Shown here piece by piece: positions 24,081-34,900 of a DNA stretch of 64,000 nt. Source of the stretch: Bettongia penicillata ogilbyi. Taxonomy: Eukaryota > Chordata > Mammalia > Diprotodontia > Potoroidae. The DNA is taken from assembly GCA_023548195.1 (NCBI GenBank), contig JAJHZJ010000028.1:248001-312000 (forward strand). The letters are read 5' to 3'. How positions within the stretch are numbered: the first letter of the stretch is position 1; every line of letters begins with the position of its first letter. The position numbers were made by a program, and so were the translations under genes. The notes under the pieces were generated by a model. That model was not told the DNA's origin. It ran no database searches and was given only the letters and a program-made list of their open reading frames with translations.

Positions 24081-24440
24081 ATTTATTATTTCATTGCAAT
24101 TCAAGGACTTAAAAAGCTTTCAATGGAGTCTTGAGGCAAAATGATTTCCACATCCGGAAAAAGAGCTATGGCATTTGATCAGAGAATGAGGCAGACCATT
24201 TTATTTTGCATTATGTTTAGTTTTCTTTTATGATTTCTCCTATTCATTTTCATTCTTCTGTGGAACATGAGTAAGGGGAAAATGTATTTAGCAGGAATGT
24301 GTGTATAGAACCTATATAAAATTGCATGCCATCTCTGGGATGGACTGGGGAGGGAGGGGTGAAGAAGGGAGAAGAAAAGGAAAAATATCTGAGATATATG
24401 GAAGTGATTGTAGAATACCAAAAACAAATAAATTAAGAAT

Positions 24441-24635
24441 GAAGTATCATTTCATTTGGATTTTTTCTCTATTTACATATATGTACAAGTAACCCCTTCT
24501 GATAATGTTAAATTTATTTAAATTCTTTGAAAGCAGACAAAAGTTTTTCACATATCCCCATTACATGATACAGCCCCTCACACCTAATGCCACTTAATAA
24601 ACTCTTCATTGTTGTTTGACTGATTACTCTGACAT
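24441..24635 (+). repeat. L2 LINE 3' tail (resumed after L1)
   Basis: 'TTTGAAAGCAGACAAAAG', 'CACACCTAATGCCACTTAATAAA' in part, and 'TGTTGTTTGACTGATTA' are the decayed L2 3' end. They continue the L2 that stopped at 17400. Confidence 0.6.
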
Positions 24636-24695
24636 CCTCCTATAATTTCAGTCTCATGAGCTCAAGAACCATGTTTTGGCAGACAGATGGGAAGG

Positions 24696-24699
<4 letters not shown>

Positions 24700-24769
<70 letters not shown>

Positions 24770-25022
24770 CAGAGACAGAGAGACAGAGAGAGACAGAGAG
24801 AGACAGAGACAGAGACAGAGACAGAGGCAGACAGAGTGAGAGACAGACAGAGTGAGAGACAGAGAGAGACAGAGACAGACAGAGACAGAGAGACAGAGTG
24901 AGAGAGACAGAGAGAAAGACAGAGAGAGAGAAAGACAGAGACAGAGAGAGACAGAGAGAAAGACAGAGACAGAGAGAGACAGAGACAGAGAGAGAGAGAC
25001 AGAGGCAGAGTCAGAGAGAGAA
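24700..25022. repeat. (GA)n/(GACAGA)n satellite-like microsatellite
   Basis: About 320 bp of pure GA passes into GACAGA hexamers with GTGA interruptions. Long Arg/Glu or Leu/Ser frames on both strands are repeat artefacts. This is the longest simple repeat in the window. Confidence 0.98.
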
Positions 25023-25124
25023 GGTGAAACAAGGGAGGGAGACAAGAAAAGAGGAGGGAAACTGTTGAATGCATGTTTCTTTTGATGCTTATGTTCTAAG
25101 AAATAAGGCACCTTTTAAAGCACC

Positions 25125-25335
25125 TGGGTAAGCCAGTGCTTAGCGTTGGACATGGAATCAGAAAAGCTTAAATTCAAATCCTACCTCAAATAGTTAATGA
25201 TCTGTGAAATTGGCTGTTATTTAATCTTATTTTTTGCCTCAGTTTCCTCATATATTATTAGTACCTACTACCATTATTGTTGGGATGATCAAATAAAATA
25301 GCATTTAAAGCATTTTGTAAACCTTAAGATGTTGT
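25125..25335 (+). repeat. MIR/CORE-SINE
   Basis: 'AGCGTTGGACATGGAATC', 'TTAAATTCAAATCCTACC' (B-box-like), 'GATCTGTGAAATTGGC', 'TTGCCTCAGTTTCCTCAT', 'TAGTACCTACTACCATTATT' and 'AGCATTTTGTAAACC' give a near full-length old sense SINE. Confidence 0.8.
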
Positions 25336-25690
25336 CTGAAAGTAAGATAGGAATTAATTTGAATGAAGCAAATGAAGAATTAAGTGGAAGAATGAACTTC
25401 CCCAAATGATTTTATTTCTAACATTTAGAGATTAGTAAAGTGAAATATGCCCCCATTTCTTTCCCTTTATTATTTAACTCAGAAGAAGTTTATGAATAAT
25501 TACTGGTGCTCTTTTTTCCAAAGGTGGCACACTAAATGACAACATCAGTCTGTGTTATTACCACTTCTATTCTTCAAAAGCCCACGGTGCTGCTTTAAAA
25601 CACAGCTTATCCCTAGAATGGGAGACTGACATCCAAAATAGATGTATCATCTTCTATTTTGTAATGTTTTCAAGGGACTATGAATGTGAC
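25336..25690. other. Sequence with nothing recognised
   Basis: No repeat, ORF or RNA gene identified. Confidence 0.3.
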
Positions 25691-26280
25691 TGGGAAGACT
25701 AACTAGTAGTTAGCATGTATACATCAAAGATTTTAAAAATTGACATATTCACATTTACTCTTACTCCAGACTATTAAATTGACAAAAAAGAAAAATGACA
25801 AATGCTGAAGGGGCTGTGGGAAATCAGACATTAATGCACTATTGGTGGAATTCTGCATTAGTTCAGATATTTTAAAAGAAACTTTGAAATATGGTTGAAA
25901 AGATATAAAACTGGGTATATCCTAATATAAGACCTATGCCCCCAAAGAAATTCAAGAAAGAAGAAGTTTCACCTGTACAAATATATTTATAGCATCCCTT
26001 TTAGTAGTAGCAAGAACTGGAAACTAATGGGCAGTCTTCAGATTGTCAAGGAATGAACAAAGTATGGAACATAAATAAAATTAAATGCTGCTTTGCTGCC
26101 AAAAATATAGGAAGAGTCATTTTAGTAAAATCTGAGAAAACTTCTATTAAGGAATACAATCAATTGAAAAACAACAAGAGAACGTATATGAAACCGCAAA
26201 AGAAAAAAAGAGTGACTTTGAAGGAAAACAACTGTGATCAATACAATAACCTATAGTTATTGCAGAGGAACATTTTTTTA
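25691..26280 (+). mobile_element. Old L1 ORF2 3' end, 5'-truncated
   Basis: 'TTGACAAAAAAGAAAAATGACAA', 'CACTATTGGTGGAATTCTG', 'CCTATGCCCCCAAAGAAATTC', then 'TTTATAGCATCCCTTTTAG' and 'AACTGGAAACTAATGGGCAG' follow the order of the L1 ORF2 C-terminal region seen at 23600-23900 and 46750-47050. Many stops. No clear A-tail; the Lys-rich ORF at 26053-26256 overlaps its decayed end. Confidence 0.65.
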
Positions 26281-26288
26281 AAAAAAGC

Positions 26289-26340
26289 TGCACCTTGAAT
26301 CCATCACCTCAGAACAAATAGGTGATGGATTCAAGGTGCA
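26289..26340. repeat. Perfect 21-bp hairpin (10-nt loop)
   Basis: The left arm 26289-26309 begins TGCACCTTGAATCCATC and its exact reverse complement lies at 26320-26340. The loop is CAGAACAAAT. The arms are not simple sequence and match no element I recognise. Outer bases do not pair, so the stem is exactly 21 bp. It sits just right of the old L1 3' end. Confidence 0.95.
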
Positions 26341-26970
26341 TAAGGCATATATGTTTACACAATAGAAATGTGCTCGTGTTTTTATGACTATGCATATTTC
26401 TATTTGAGCTTTATTTTTGTTTTTGGTATTCCTTTCCAATGATGAGGAGTTAGAGAGAAAAGGAACATTCATTAACTGATAAACACTCAAATAAATAAAT
26501 ACATTGATTGATTAATAATAACAAACAAATGATTGAAAACTTAATGGTAATCACCATTAAGAAAAAAATCAGTTTCTAAAGCAAGAGCCAGAAGAACCCA
26601 ATTATTATGATATGAATCCACATAACTGGAATGAATCATATGACTTCTTAGGGGAAATAATCAACAAGACATTATAGAAGCAATTTTAAATTCCCCAAAG
26701 AAAGGTGGATCTGTAATAAAATGTACTTAGCAGTAGCACAATTGAATGGTTTAATCACTAGTCACTCATTCCCAGTACTTCTTTTTTTACTTATTAACTA
26801 TCAATAACTCATAATGGGTAGGATGAACATTTAGTTATTCCATCTAGGAGAGAACAGAATCAGTATACATAAACTGAATGAACATTTAAGTTCAAAGTCT
26901 AATTTTATCTGGAAGACATATACTTATCCTAATCAAGGCTTATGCCAAGGCAATCAAAAAGGAGGGAAAG
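26341..26970. other. AT-rich sequence, nothing recognised
   Basis: No gene, repeat family or RNA identified between the hairpin and the tetranucleotide repeat. Confidence 0.3.
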
Positions 26971-26972
26971 AA

Positions 26973-26973
<1 letters not shown>

Positions 26974-27030
<57 letters not shown>

Positions 27031-27047
27031 TCATGTATGTATGTATT
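26974..27047. repeat. (TCTA)n microsatellite
   Basis: About fourteen uninterrupted TCTA units, ending in three TATG units. Confidence 0.97.
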
Positions 27048-27144
27048 TAACCTTTATAGGTACCCTAGTTCTCTGTAAATTACCTGATAAATAAAATAAA
27101 AATACATAAAATATGTGACAAGAAGAATATTAGATTTTGAACTG

Positions 27145-27290
27145 TTAGGGAACATAGAGGTTATATAGTCCAACCACTATTTTACCAGTGACAAAACTGA
27201 AACTGAGAGAATAAATGACTTTTCCAAATTCATACCACAAGAATCAAAGCTGTGGTATGAACAGAGATAGAAAACTAAGCAATGATATCC
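27145..27290 (-). repeat. MIR SINE split by a HAL1 (left part)
   Basis: 'TATATAGTCCAACCACTATTTT', 'CAGTGACAAAACTGAAACTGAG' and 'GAATAAATGACTTTTCC' form an antisense MIR core. The element resumes at 30377 ('AACCAAGACTTTTGCCTGAATT' and following) after the inserted HAL1. AAGCAATGATATCC at 27277-27290 is the left target-site copy. Confidence 0.7.
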
Positions 27291-27622
27291 TTTTATTTTA
27301 TTTATTTATTTTAAATTTTCAACATTCATTTCCACAATGTTTTGAGTTCCAAATTTTCTCCCCATCTCTCCCCTTCCCTCACCCCAAAATGCCTTGCATT
27401 CTGATTACCCCTTCCACCAATGTCCCTTCCCTTCTAACACCCCTTGCTTCTCTTAGCCTCATCTTCTGTCTTGTCATGTAGGGCAAGATAAATTTCTAAA
27501 CCCCATTACCTGTATTTCTTAATTCCCAGTTGTATACAAAAACAATTCTCAACATTTGTTCCTAAAACTTTGCATTCTCACTTCTCTTCCTTCCTCCCTC
27601 CCCACCCATCCCCACTGATAAG

Positions 27623-27807
<185 letters not shown>

Positions 27808-28254
27808 TTTTGCAAATGACTTTCGTAATAGTCACATTGTGAAAAACTAACTATATTGCCCCCCATCCTATCCTACCCCTTGTTCTTCTATTATCTCTTT
27901 TGACTTTGTCCCTCCCCAAGGGTGTTTACTTCTAATTGCTCTCTCCTTCCATTTGCCATCCCTTTCATCATCCCCTCCACTCTGCTTATCTTCTTCTCCC
28001 TTACTTTTCTGTAGTGTAAGATAGATTTTCATACCAAATTAAGTGTGCACGTGATTCCTTCTTTGAGCCAAATGTGATGAGAATAAACTTCACTTTTTCC
28101 TTCTCACCTCCCCCCTTTTCCCCTCCATTGGAAAAGCTTTTTCTTGCCTCTTTCGTGAAAGATAATTTGCCCCATTCCATTTCTCCTTTTCGTCCTTCCA
28201 ATATATTCCTCTCTCATCTCTTACTTTTATTTTTTTAGATATGATCTCTTCCTG

Positions 28255-28275
28255 TGCTCTCTGTCTCTCTCTGTC

Positions 28276-28366
<91 letters not shown>

Positions 28367-28475
28367 CTCTTTGTGTCTCTGTCTCTGTCTCTCTCCATAT
28401 ATATGTATATATACATATATATATGTGTGTGTGTACATATACACATATATATACACATATACATACATGCATATG
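28255..28475. repeat. (TC)n(TA)n(TG)n compound microsatellite
   Basis: This occupies the same 3' UTR position where sister HAL1 copies have CA repeats. TC units (to 28321) are followed by TA units and TATG/TACA variants. Confidence 0.97.
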
Positions 28476-28639
28476 TGTCCGTGCATAATCCCTCCAACTA
28501 TCCAGATACTGAGAAAAGTATCAAGAGTTGCAAATACTGTCTTTCCATGTAAGAATGTAAACAGTTCAACTTTAGTGAGTTCTTTTTTATTTCTCTTTCC
28601 TGTTTATTCATACTTCTCTTGATTCTTATGTTTGAAAGT

Positions 28640-29735
28640 CAAATTTTCTTTTCAGTTCTGGTCTTTTCATCAAGAATGCTTGAAAGTCCTCTATTTCATT
28701 GAATGATCATTATTTCCCCTGAAGTATAATACTCAGTTTTGGTGAGTAGGTGATTCTTGCTTTTAATTCTAGTTCCTTTGACTTCTGGAATATCATATTC
28801 CAAGCCTTTTGATCCCTTAATATAGAAGCTGCTAGATCTTGTGTTACAATGATTGTATTTCCAAAATACTGGAATTCTTTCTTTCTAGCTGCTTGCAATA
28901 TTTTCTCCTTGACTTGGGAACTCTGGAATTTGGCTACAATATTTCTAGGAGTGTCTTTTTTAGGATCTCTTTCAGGAGGTGATTGTTGAATGCTTTCAAT
29001 ATTTACTTTGCTCTCTGGTTCTATAATATCAGGGCAGTTTTCCTTGATAATTTCATGAAAGATGATGTCTAGGCTCTTTTCTTGATCATGGCTTTCAAGT
29101 AGTACCATAATTTTTAAATTGTCTCTCTTGCATCTATTTTCCAGGTCAGTTGTTTTGCCAATGAGATATTTCACATTACCTTCCATTCTTTCATTCTTTT
29201 GGCTTTGTTTTGTAATTTCTTGATTTCTCATAGTCATTAACTTCCATCTGTTCCATTCTCATTTTTAAAGAACTATATTCTTCAGTGACCTTTTGAACCT
29301 CCTTTTCCTTTTGGCCAATTCTGCTTTTTTAAAGCATTCTTCTCCTCATTGACTTTTCAGATCTCTTTTTCCAATGGAGTTATCCTATTTTTAAAGGTAT
29401 TATTTTTTCAGCATTTTTTGGGCTTCCTTTAGCAAACTGTTGACTTGCTTTTCATGATTTTCTTTCACTTCTCTCATTTCTCTTCCCAATTTTCCCTCCA
29501 CCTCTCTTTCTGGATTTTCAAAATCCTTTCTGAGTTCTTCCATGGCCTGGGACCAATGTATATTTATTTTGGAGGTTTTTGATACATAACACTTGACTTT
29601 TATATCTTTCCCTGATGGTAAACATTGCAATTTCTCATTCAAAAGGATGGGAGAAAATATCTGTTCACCAAGAAAGTAACCTTCTAAACTCTTATTTTTT
29701 TCCCATTTGGGGGCATTTTTCCAACCTGTTACTTC
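28640..29735 (-). pseudogene. HAL1 ORF1 remnant
   Basis: Two long pieces are readable. The N-terminal piece (29810-29400, including KWEKNKSLEGYFLGEQI, SGKDIKVK and MEELRKDFENPEREV) carries the coiled-coil start. The central and C-terminal piece (29237-28710) includes MRNQEITKQSQKNERMEGN, ESHDQEKSLDIIFHEII and TQDLAASILRDQKAWN. The pieces are separated by indels around 29250-29400. About 340 codons in total, close to the usual ORF1 length. Non-functional. Confidence 0.8.
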
Positions 29736-30376
29736 ACTTTTGGGTCCTTTGTCAAGATTGTGGTATATGCTGGGGACCTGTAAGTTCTCAATTCCTCCAA
29801 GATGGCACAATCAAGGGAAAGGAGTTTACTCTTTGAACTGGCTTGCAGCTGAAATTAAGATCAGCTGCTCAATTTCCCCAGAGGTTCTAAGCTGATGCTC
29901 CACCAATGCCTGCCCAGGCTTCTGCCACCCCAGCTACTGCTGCTGCTGCCTGGGGCTGGAGCTAGGGGAGGACTCAGCTCTCTTATCAAAGAGTTGAAAA
30001 AGCTCTCTCACTGCCCTTTGAAGCTACCTTTTCCATTTGTGAGTTGAGAAATCAGTCAAACTCTACTGCTGCTGCTGCTGCTGCTGCTGGGTATTCTTCC
30101 CCCGAAGACTGCTCCAGTCCTCCTCCTCCCAGTGCTGAGCAGCCAAGGCTGGGCCTTGCTCTGCTCTGAATTCAGTGTGACAAACCTTTCCTTTCAGCCT
30201 TCCAGGTTACCCTGGGCTGGAAATCTCCTCCATTCCCTTGTTCTGTGGCTTCTGCTTCTCTAGAATTTATTGAGAGTCCTTCTTTACAGGTATTTTATGA
30301 GCTGTGGGGGAAGAGCTAGAGTATGTGCATCTTTCTACTCTGCCATCTTGGCTCTGCCCCCAAAGCAATGATATCC

Positions 30377-30415
30377 AACCAAGACTTTTGCCTGAATTAG
30401 ACTCATGCCACCTAA
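30377..30415 (-). repeat. MIR SINE (right part, resumed)
   Basis: This continues the antisense MIR cut at 27290 by the HAL1. The right target-site copy is 30363-30376. Confidence 0.55.
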
Positions 30416-31585
30416 TTATCACATACCTTCTCTAGAAAATTCTGAAATTCAAACAAGATCAAATAATAATACAAATTTTGATGGGCCTATATTTCTTACT
30501 TTGTCTTGCCTTAGGCCAGCTCGCATCCTTTACTGAGCTCCACCTCCCAGAGTTAGCCACTCCATCCTCCCCCTGGATCTTTGACTTTCAGAATGCTAAG
30601 TTTCCAGGTACCACTTCAAAATCTCTATTCAGATTGCTGAGTACTTCAGAGGACAAAGGCTTTGAGTTTTCCTGATCTGAGCACTTCCCCAAGCAGAGGA
30701 GTACATTTCTGTCAGCTGTTATGCTGTTTCCTTCAAGATTCACTGCAGTTTTCTTATGAACCTGGGCATTTCTGTGGGAGCTCTCTAAGATTCCTGCTTC
30801 AGAAAATGGAGCCTTTCAAGACACACATGTTTCTAACTGGTCTTTAATACACTGGTAGGTTAACAATTTTGCTTCATTCTGTGGGGGTCCTTTTCTATTG
30901 ACCATGGGTTTTGTTCTGTCTTTGTGCAGTTTGGGGTTTAGAGGAAATTACTTTCTGAAATTATTCATTGGATTTCATGATCATTATTCCTTCTCATTGT
31001 ATTTTAGATTTAGTTAGAGTAGGGATTTGAGGGTTAGGCTTTCTGCCTCTGTTCAGGTAGTTTTATTAGTCAGAATTCCCACTAGTACTACCTGTAATTG
31101 GTTTACTGAGATATATGATATTTTGATATGCTTAAAAATTTTGTGATAATAAATTGTCAAACTACTAGGCTTTGGTTATTGGTAGATTGGACAATTTGTC
31201 AATTAAAAAGGAAACTCATTTTTATAATTGTGCTACTGAATAAAGAAAAAAAACTTTTTAACAAGAGATTATTTCACAGGAATAGTTTATATCAGGTAGC
31301 ATACTTAACATTAAAAAGTCAAAAAAAGTTGTTTGTTGTGTATTTCTAATTAAAATAATCCACTGCCTCAATTTTGGTTAATGTTTTACTGTGCATACAT
31401 TTTCCATCCCACCTCAGGTGTTTGTCTTGTAATATTTCAATGTCTAATTCCTAATTAGAGTTGAGCAAAATTGCTAAATTTCTTGACATGATACCATCTG
31501 GCTTGAAATATGGAGAAGTACTTCTTTTTCCCATCAGCTACAATAGACACAATGCTCCAAAAGAGAAAAAGATATACTCCAAGGT
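30416..31585. other. Single-copy-looking sequence with short open frames
   Basis: Two adjacent plus-strand frames occur, 30478-30675 and 30662-30847. The first begins with a hydrophobic stretch (MMGLYFLLCLALGQLASF) that looks like a signal peptide. There is no conserved domain or splice structure I can support, so chance or an unrecognised repeat is likelier than a gene. 31080-31580 shows nothing. Confidence 0.3.
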
Positions 31586-31674
31586 TCATGTCTGCTGTTT
31601 TTCACATGGAAAAATGTTGATCCATGTTTGTTTTTGCATAGTAATCATCTTTCCTTCTAAGAGAAAGGAGAAAA

Positions 31675-31775
31675 TAAGAAAATAAAGAGAGTAAAGCAGA
31701 GAGAAAGAGAGAGGAAGAGATAAGCACAATAACAGAGAGGGACAGAATAAGAAACAGAAAGAGACATTAGGTACA
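31675..31775. repeat. Purine-rich (GA)-type low-complexity tract
   Basis: Irregular GAGA/AGAA-rich stretch, not a clean repeat. Confidence 0.7.
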
Positions 31776-32009
31776 AAATAACACAAAAAAATGAAGTTTT
31801 TTCTTATCAACTACTATTGTTTTTCCTTTTTAAAATTTATTACTTATTTCTTTTTAACTTTTTTTCAACTTTAGAGTTCCTAATTTTCCCTCCTTCCAGT
31901 TTTTAACCCACCCATTAAAATGAGGGCAATATTTTATGTAAAACTATGTAAAACATATTCCTGTGTTAGCTGTGCTGCAAAAAAGCAAGAAAAATAAAGT
32001 GAAAATATA

Positions 32010-33640
32010 TTTAATTAAATTAGCAATCAGAAGAATTTTGATATTAATGTTTCTAGCTCTAGAAGATAATTTTCTGGTAGTATGATTGGTATGACATTGA
32101 ATAAGTAAGTTAATTTGGATATAAATGCAATTTTTATTATATTCACATGGTCTAATCATGAACAACTGATGCTTTTTTCCAGTTAATTATATGTGACTTT
32201 ATTTATCTGAAAAATGTTTTGTAATTGTGTTCATATAGTCCCTAGGTTTGTTTTGGCAGGTAGATTCTCAAATATTTTATAGTGACTACCATAACTTTAA
32301 ATGGGATTTCTCATTCTATCTCTTGATGTTGGATATTGTTAGTAATATGTAGAAATGCAGATGACTCATGTGGATGTAATTTGTATCTGACAACTTTGCT
32401 AAAGTTGTTTATTTCTTCAAATAGTTTTTTTTTACTTGATTCTCCAGAATTCTCGAAGTATATCATCATATCTTCTGCAAAGAGTGATAACTTAGTTCCT
32501 TCTTTGCCGGTTCTAATTCCTTTAATATTTTTTCTTTTATTATTGCTAAAGCTAACGTTTCTAATACCATATTGAATAGCAATGGTGAGAACAGACATCA
32601 TCATTTTATCTCCAGTCTTTCTGGAAATGCATCTAGCTTGCCCCCATTGCCTATAATACTTGCTGAAGGCTTTAGGTATATACTACTTGTTATTCTAAGG
32701 AAGGCTCCATTTATTCCTATGTTCTCCTGTGTTTTCAGTGGAACTTGGTATTGTATTTTGCAGGAGATTTTTCTGCATCTATTGAGATAATCATATGGTT
32801 GCTGTTACTTTTGATGTTGATATGAGCAAAAATGCTGATTTTTCCTAATATTGAGTCACTCCTGCATTTCTGGTATAAATCCTATCTGATTATAATGTAT
32901 TATTCTCATGGTAAGTTGCTGTAATCTTTTTACTAATATCTTTAAATATTTTACATCTATATTCCTGAGGGAAATTCGTCTATAATTTTTTTAATGTCTT
33001 GGCTCTTCCCAGTTATGCATCAGAACCATATGTGTTTCATAAAAGGAATTTGATAGGACTTCTTCACCAGTTCTCCCAAATAGCCTATAGAGTATTGGAA
33101 TTAATTGTTCTATAAATGTTTGATAGAATTCATATGTAAGTTTTTTCCTGGAGATTTTTTCCTAGAGAGTTCAATGATGGATTCTTCAATTTCTTTTTCT
33201 GATATGGGGTTATTTCAGTATTATACTTCCTTTTCTGTTAATCTGGGACATTTTTATTTTTTTAAAAAAACATCCATCTATTTTGCACAGGTTCGCAAAT
33301 TTATGAGTATACAGTGAGCTAAGTAATTTCTAATTATTGTTTAAATTTCCTCCTCATTGGAGGTGAGTTCACCCTTCTCATTTTTGATACTGGTAATTTG
33401 GATCTCTTCTTTCTTTTTTTTTTAAATCAGATTGAGAAAGGTTTATCAATTTAATTGTTTTTAATAAAAACAAACTCTTAGTTTTGTTTATGAGTTCAAT
33501 AGTTTTCTTAATTTTAATTTTGTTAATCTCTCCTTTGGTTTTCAGCTTTTTTAATTTGGTATTTACTTGGGAATATTCAATTTTTTCTTTCACTGGCTTT
33601 TTTGGTTACATGCCCAATTCATCAATCTCCTCTTTCTCTG
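32010..33640 (-). pseudogene. L1 ORF2 remnant (linker and reverse transcriptase)
   Basis: The minus strand reads the linker (TKLKKLKTKGEINKI near 33550, INLSQSDLKKKERRD near 33400), then RT blocks. The catalytic motif reads LSLFAEDMMIYFENS, so the usual FADD is FAED at 32470-32481, with the first catalytic Asp lost. EINNFSKVVRYKLHP follows. Several frameshifts. The change would abolish RT activity even without the other lesions. Confidence 0.8.
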
Positions 33641-33654
33641 TACATTTGTCCTTT

Positions 33655-33955
33655 GTTGCAGAAGAAGACCATGCTATTAGAGAAATGATGACATGACTTG
33701 CACTTCACTTTGTTTTGAGTGAGGGAAGGCTGTGAAGGTCACCAGCTTCACTTCTAGTCCAGAACCATCTGAGTCCATTGACCAGATATTCATCAGGATG
33801 ACTGGAGATGACCCAGGATGAGGCAATTAGAGTTAAGTAACTTGCTCAAAGTCACGCAGCTAGTGAGTGCCAAGGGTCTGAGGTGAGATATGAACTCAGG
33901 TCCTCATGACTCCTGCACTGGTGCTCTATCCACTCCACCACCTAGCTGCAGCTCT
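33655..33955 (-). repeat. WSINE1-like CORE-SINE
   Basis: On the minus strand it starts GCAGCTAGGTGGTGGAGTGG and ATAGAGCACCAG, has a Pol III B-box-like GAGTTCATATCTC, then 'GTAACTTAACTC' and 'GCCTCATCCTGGGTCATC'. It ends in a tail of 'CAAGTCATGTCATCATTTC' and 'GCATGGTCTTCTTCTGC'. About 300 bp, near full length, inserted in the antisense L1. It matches marsupial WSINE1-type elements; the subfamily call needs a library comparison. Confidence 0.75.
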
Positions 33956-34099
33956 TTCTCTTATTTATTCATAAAAAGCATTTAATGCTTTAACTTCCCA
34001 TGAGAACTGCTTTCACTGTACCTCACAAATTTTGGTAGGTTTCGTCATTATTGTCATTCTCAAAGTTATGGTCAATAATTTTGGATAATGTATCCATGG

Positions 34100-34900
34100 C
34101 TGTAGTTCAAGTTCCTTTGCCTTATGGAATATCATATTCTAGTCCTTCTGATCTTTTAATGTAGAAATTGCAATATCCTATGCAATCCTGAATGTAGTTC
34201 CTCAACATTCAAATTGTCTCTTTCTGGCCGTTTGCTGTATTTTCTCCTTAATTTAATACTTCTACCATTTGGCAACAATATTCCTTAGCATTTTCAATTT
34301 TTGAACTCTTTCAAGAGTTGATTGGTGTATTTCTTCAATGAATATTTTGCCCTCTGGATCTAGAACATCAGGGAAGTCTTCCTTCATTCTTTCTTGGAAG
34401 TCATTTTTCCAGCTCTTTTTTTCATCATGGCTTTCCTAGTAGATCAATTGTTCTTAGATATTTTTCCCTGGATCTATTTTCAAGGTCAATCGTTTTATCC
34501 AATTAGATATATTACATATTCTTCTATTTTTTCATTCTTTATATTTTGTTTGACTGATTCCCGATGTCTCATAGAGTCATTAACTTCTACTTGTCCAAAT
34601 TTAATTTTTAAAAAAATTGTTTTCTTCAGTTAACTATAGTACTTCCTTTTCCACTTGTCCTTTCAAGGAGTTATTTTCTATAGTTACATCTTGTATTTCC
34701 TTTAATTTTCATTTTTAAGGAGATGGTCTCTTCAGGGAATCTTTTTTTCATATTTTTAAAATCATTGGTCAATTTTTATTCTACCTCTCTAATTTGGCTT
34801 TTAAAATCCTTCTTGAATTCTTCCAACAATGTTCTTTGGCTTGAGACCAGTTTTTGTTTCTTTTGATGTTTCAGATATGGGTGGAATGTCAATGCTATCC
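34100..34900 (-). pseudogene. L1 ORF1 remnant
   Basis: In antisense, 'AAATTGTCTCTTTCTGGCC' (reverse of the AARK block), 'GAACATCAGGGAAGTCTTCC', 'TTTTTCATCATGGCTTTCC' and 'AGAGTCATTAACTTCTAC' are reverse complements of the ORF1 blocks at 43300-43560. It belongs to the older ORF1 type of the L1s at 42147 and 54511 rather than the HAL1 type. Many stops. Confidence 0.65.

Larger units (their letters stand above)
17401..24440 (+). mobile_element. L1 LINE, internally deleted and interrupted by a HAL1
   Basis: The 5' end (GGGGCAGAGCCAAGATGGC) is at 17402. About 325 bp of 5' UTR is joined directly at about 17735 to the middle of the ORF2 endonuclease domain; ORF1 and the ORF2 start are missing. ORF2 runs to 18752, is interrupted by the HAL1 at 18753-21563, then resumes in phase at 21564 through the reverse transcriptase to the C-terminal region near 24080. 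The 3' UTR ends near 24440 with AAATAAATTAAG. A loose target-site match, AGTATCTTATATCACTT (17379) against AGTATCATTTCATTT (24443), flanks it. The host sequence on both sides is L2. Confidence 0.9.

Noticed and set aside
24640..25111. Long Leu/Ser and Arg/Glu frames on both strands
   Set aside because: They arise wholly from the (GA)n/(GACAGA)n repeat, which is open in several frames at once.
26289..26340. MicroRNA precursor
   Set aside because: The stem is only 21 bp, perfectly paired and unextended, and there is no flanking lower stem; kept as a structural finding instead.
26974..27047. CRISPR-like or tandem regulatory array
   Set aside because: It is a plain TCTA microsatellite. No spaced direct repeats typical of CRISPR occur anywhere, and the sequence is vertebrate.
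30478..30675. Signal-peptide-like secreted protein start
   Set aside because: Only 65 codons, no downstream domain, no splice-consistent continuation and no recognised homology; a hydrophobic start alone is weak.
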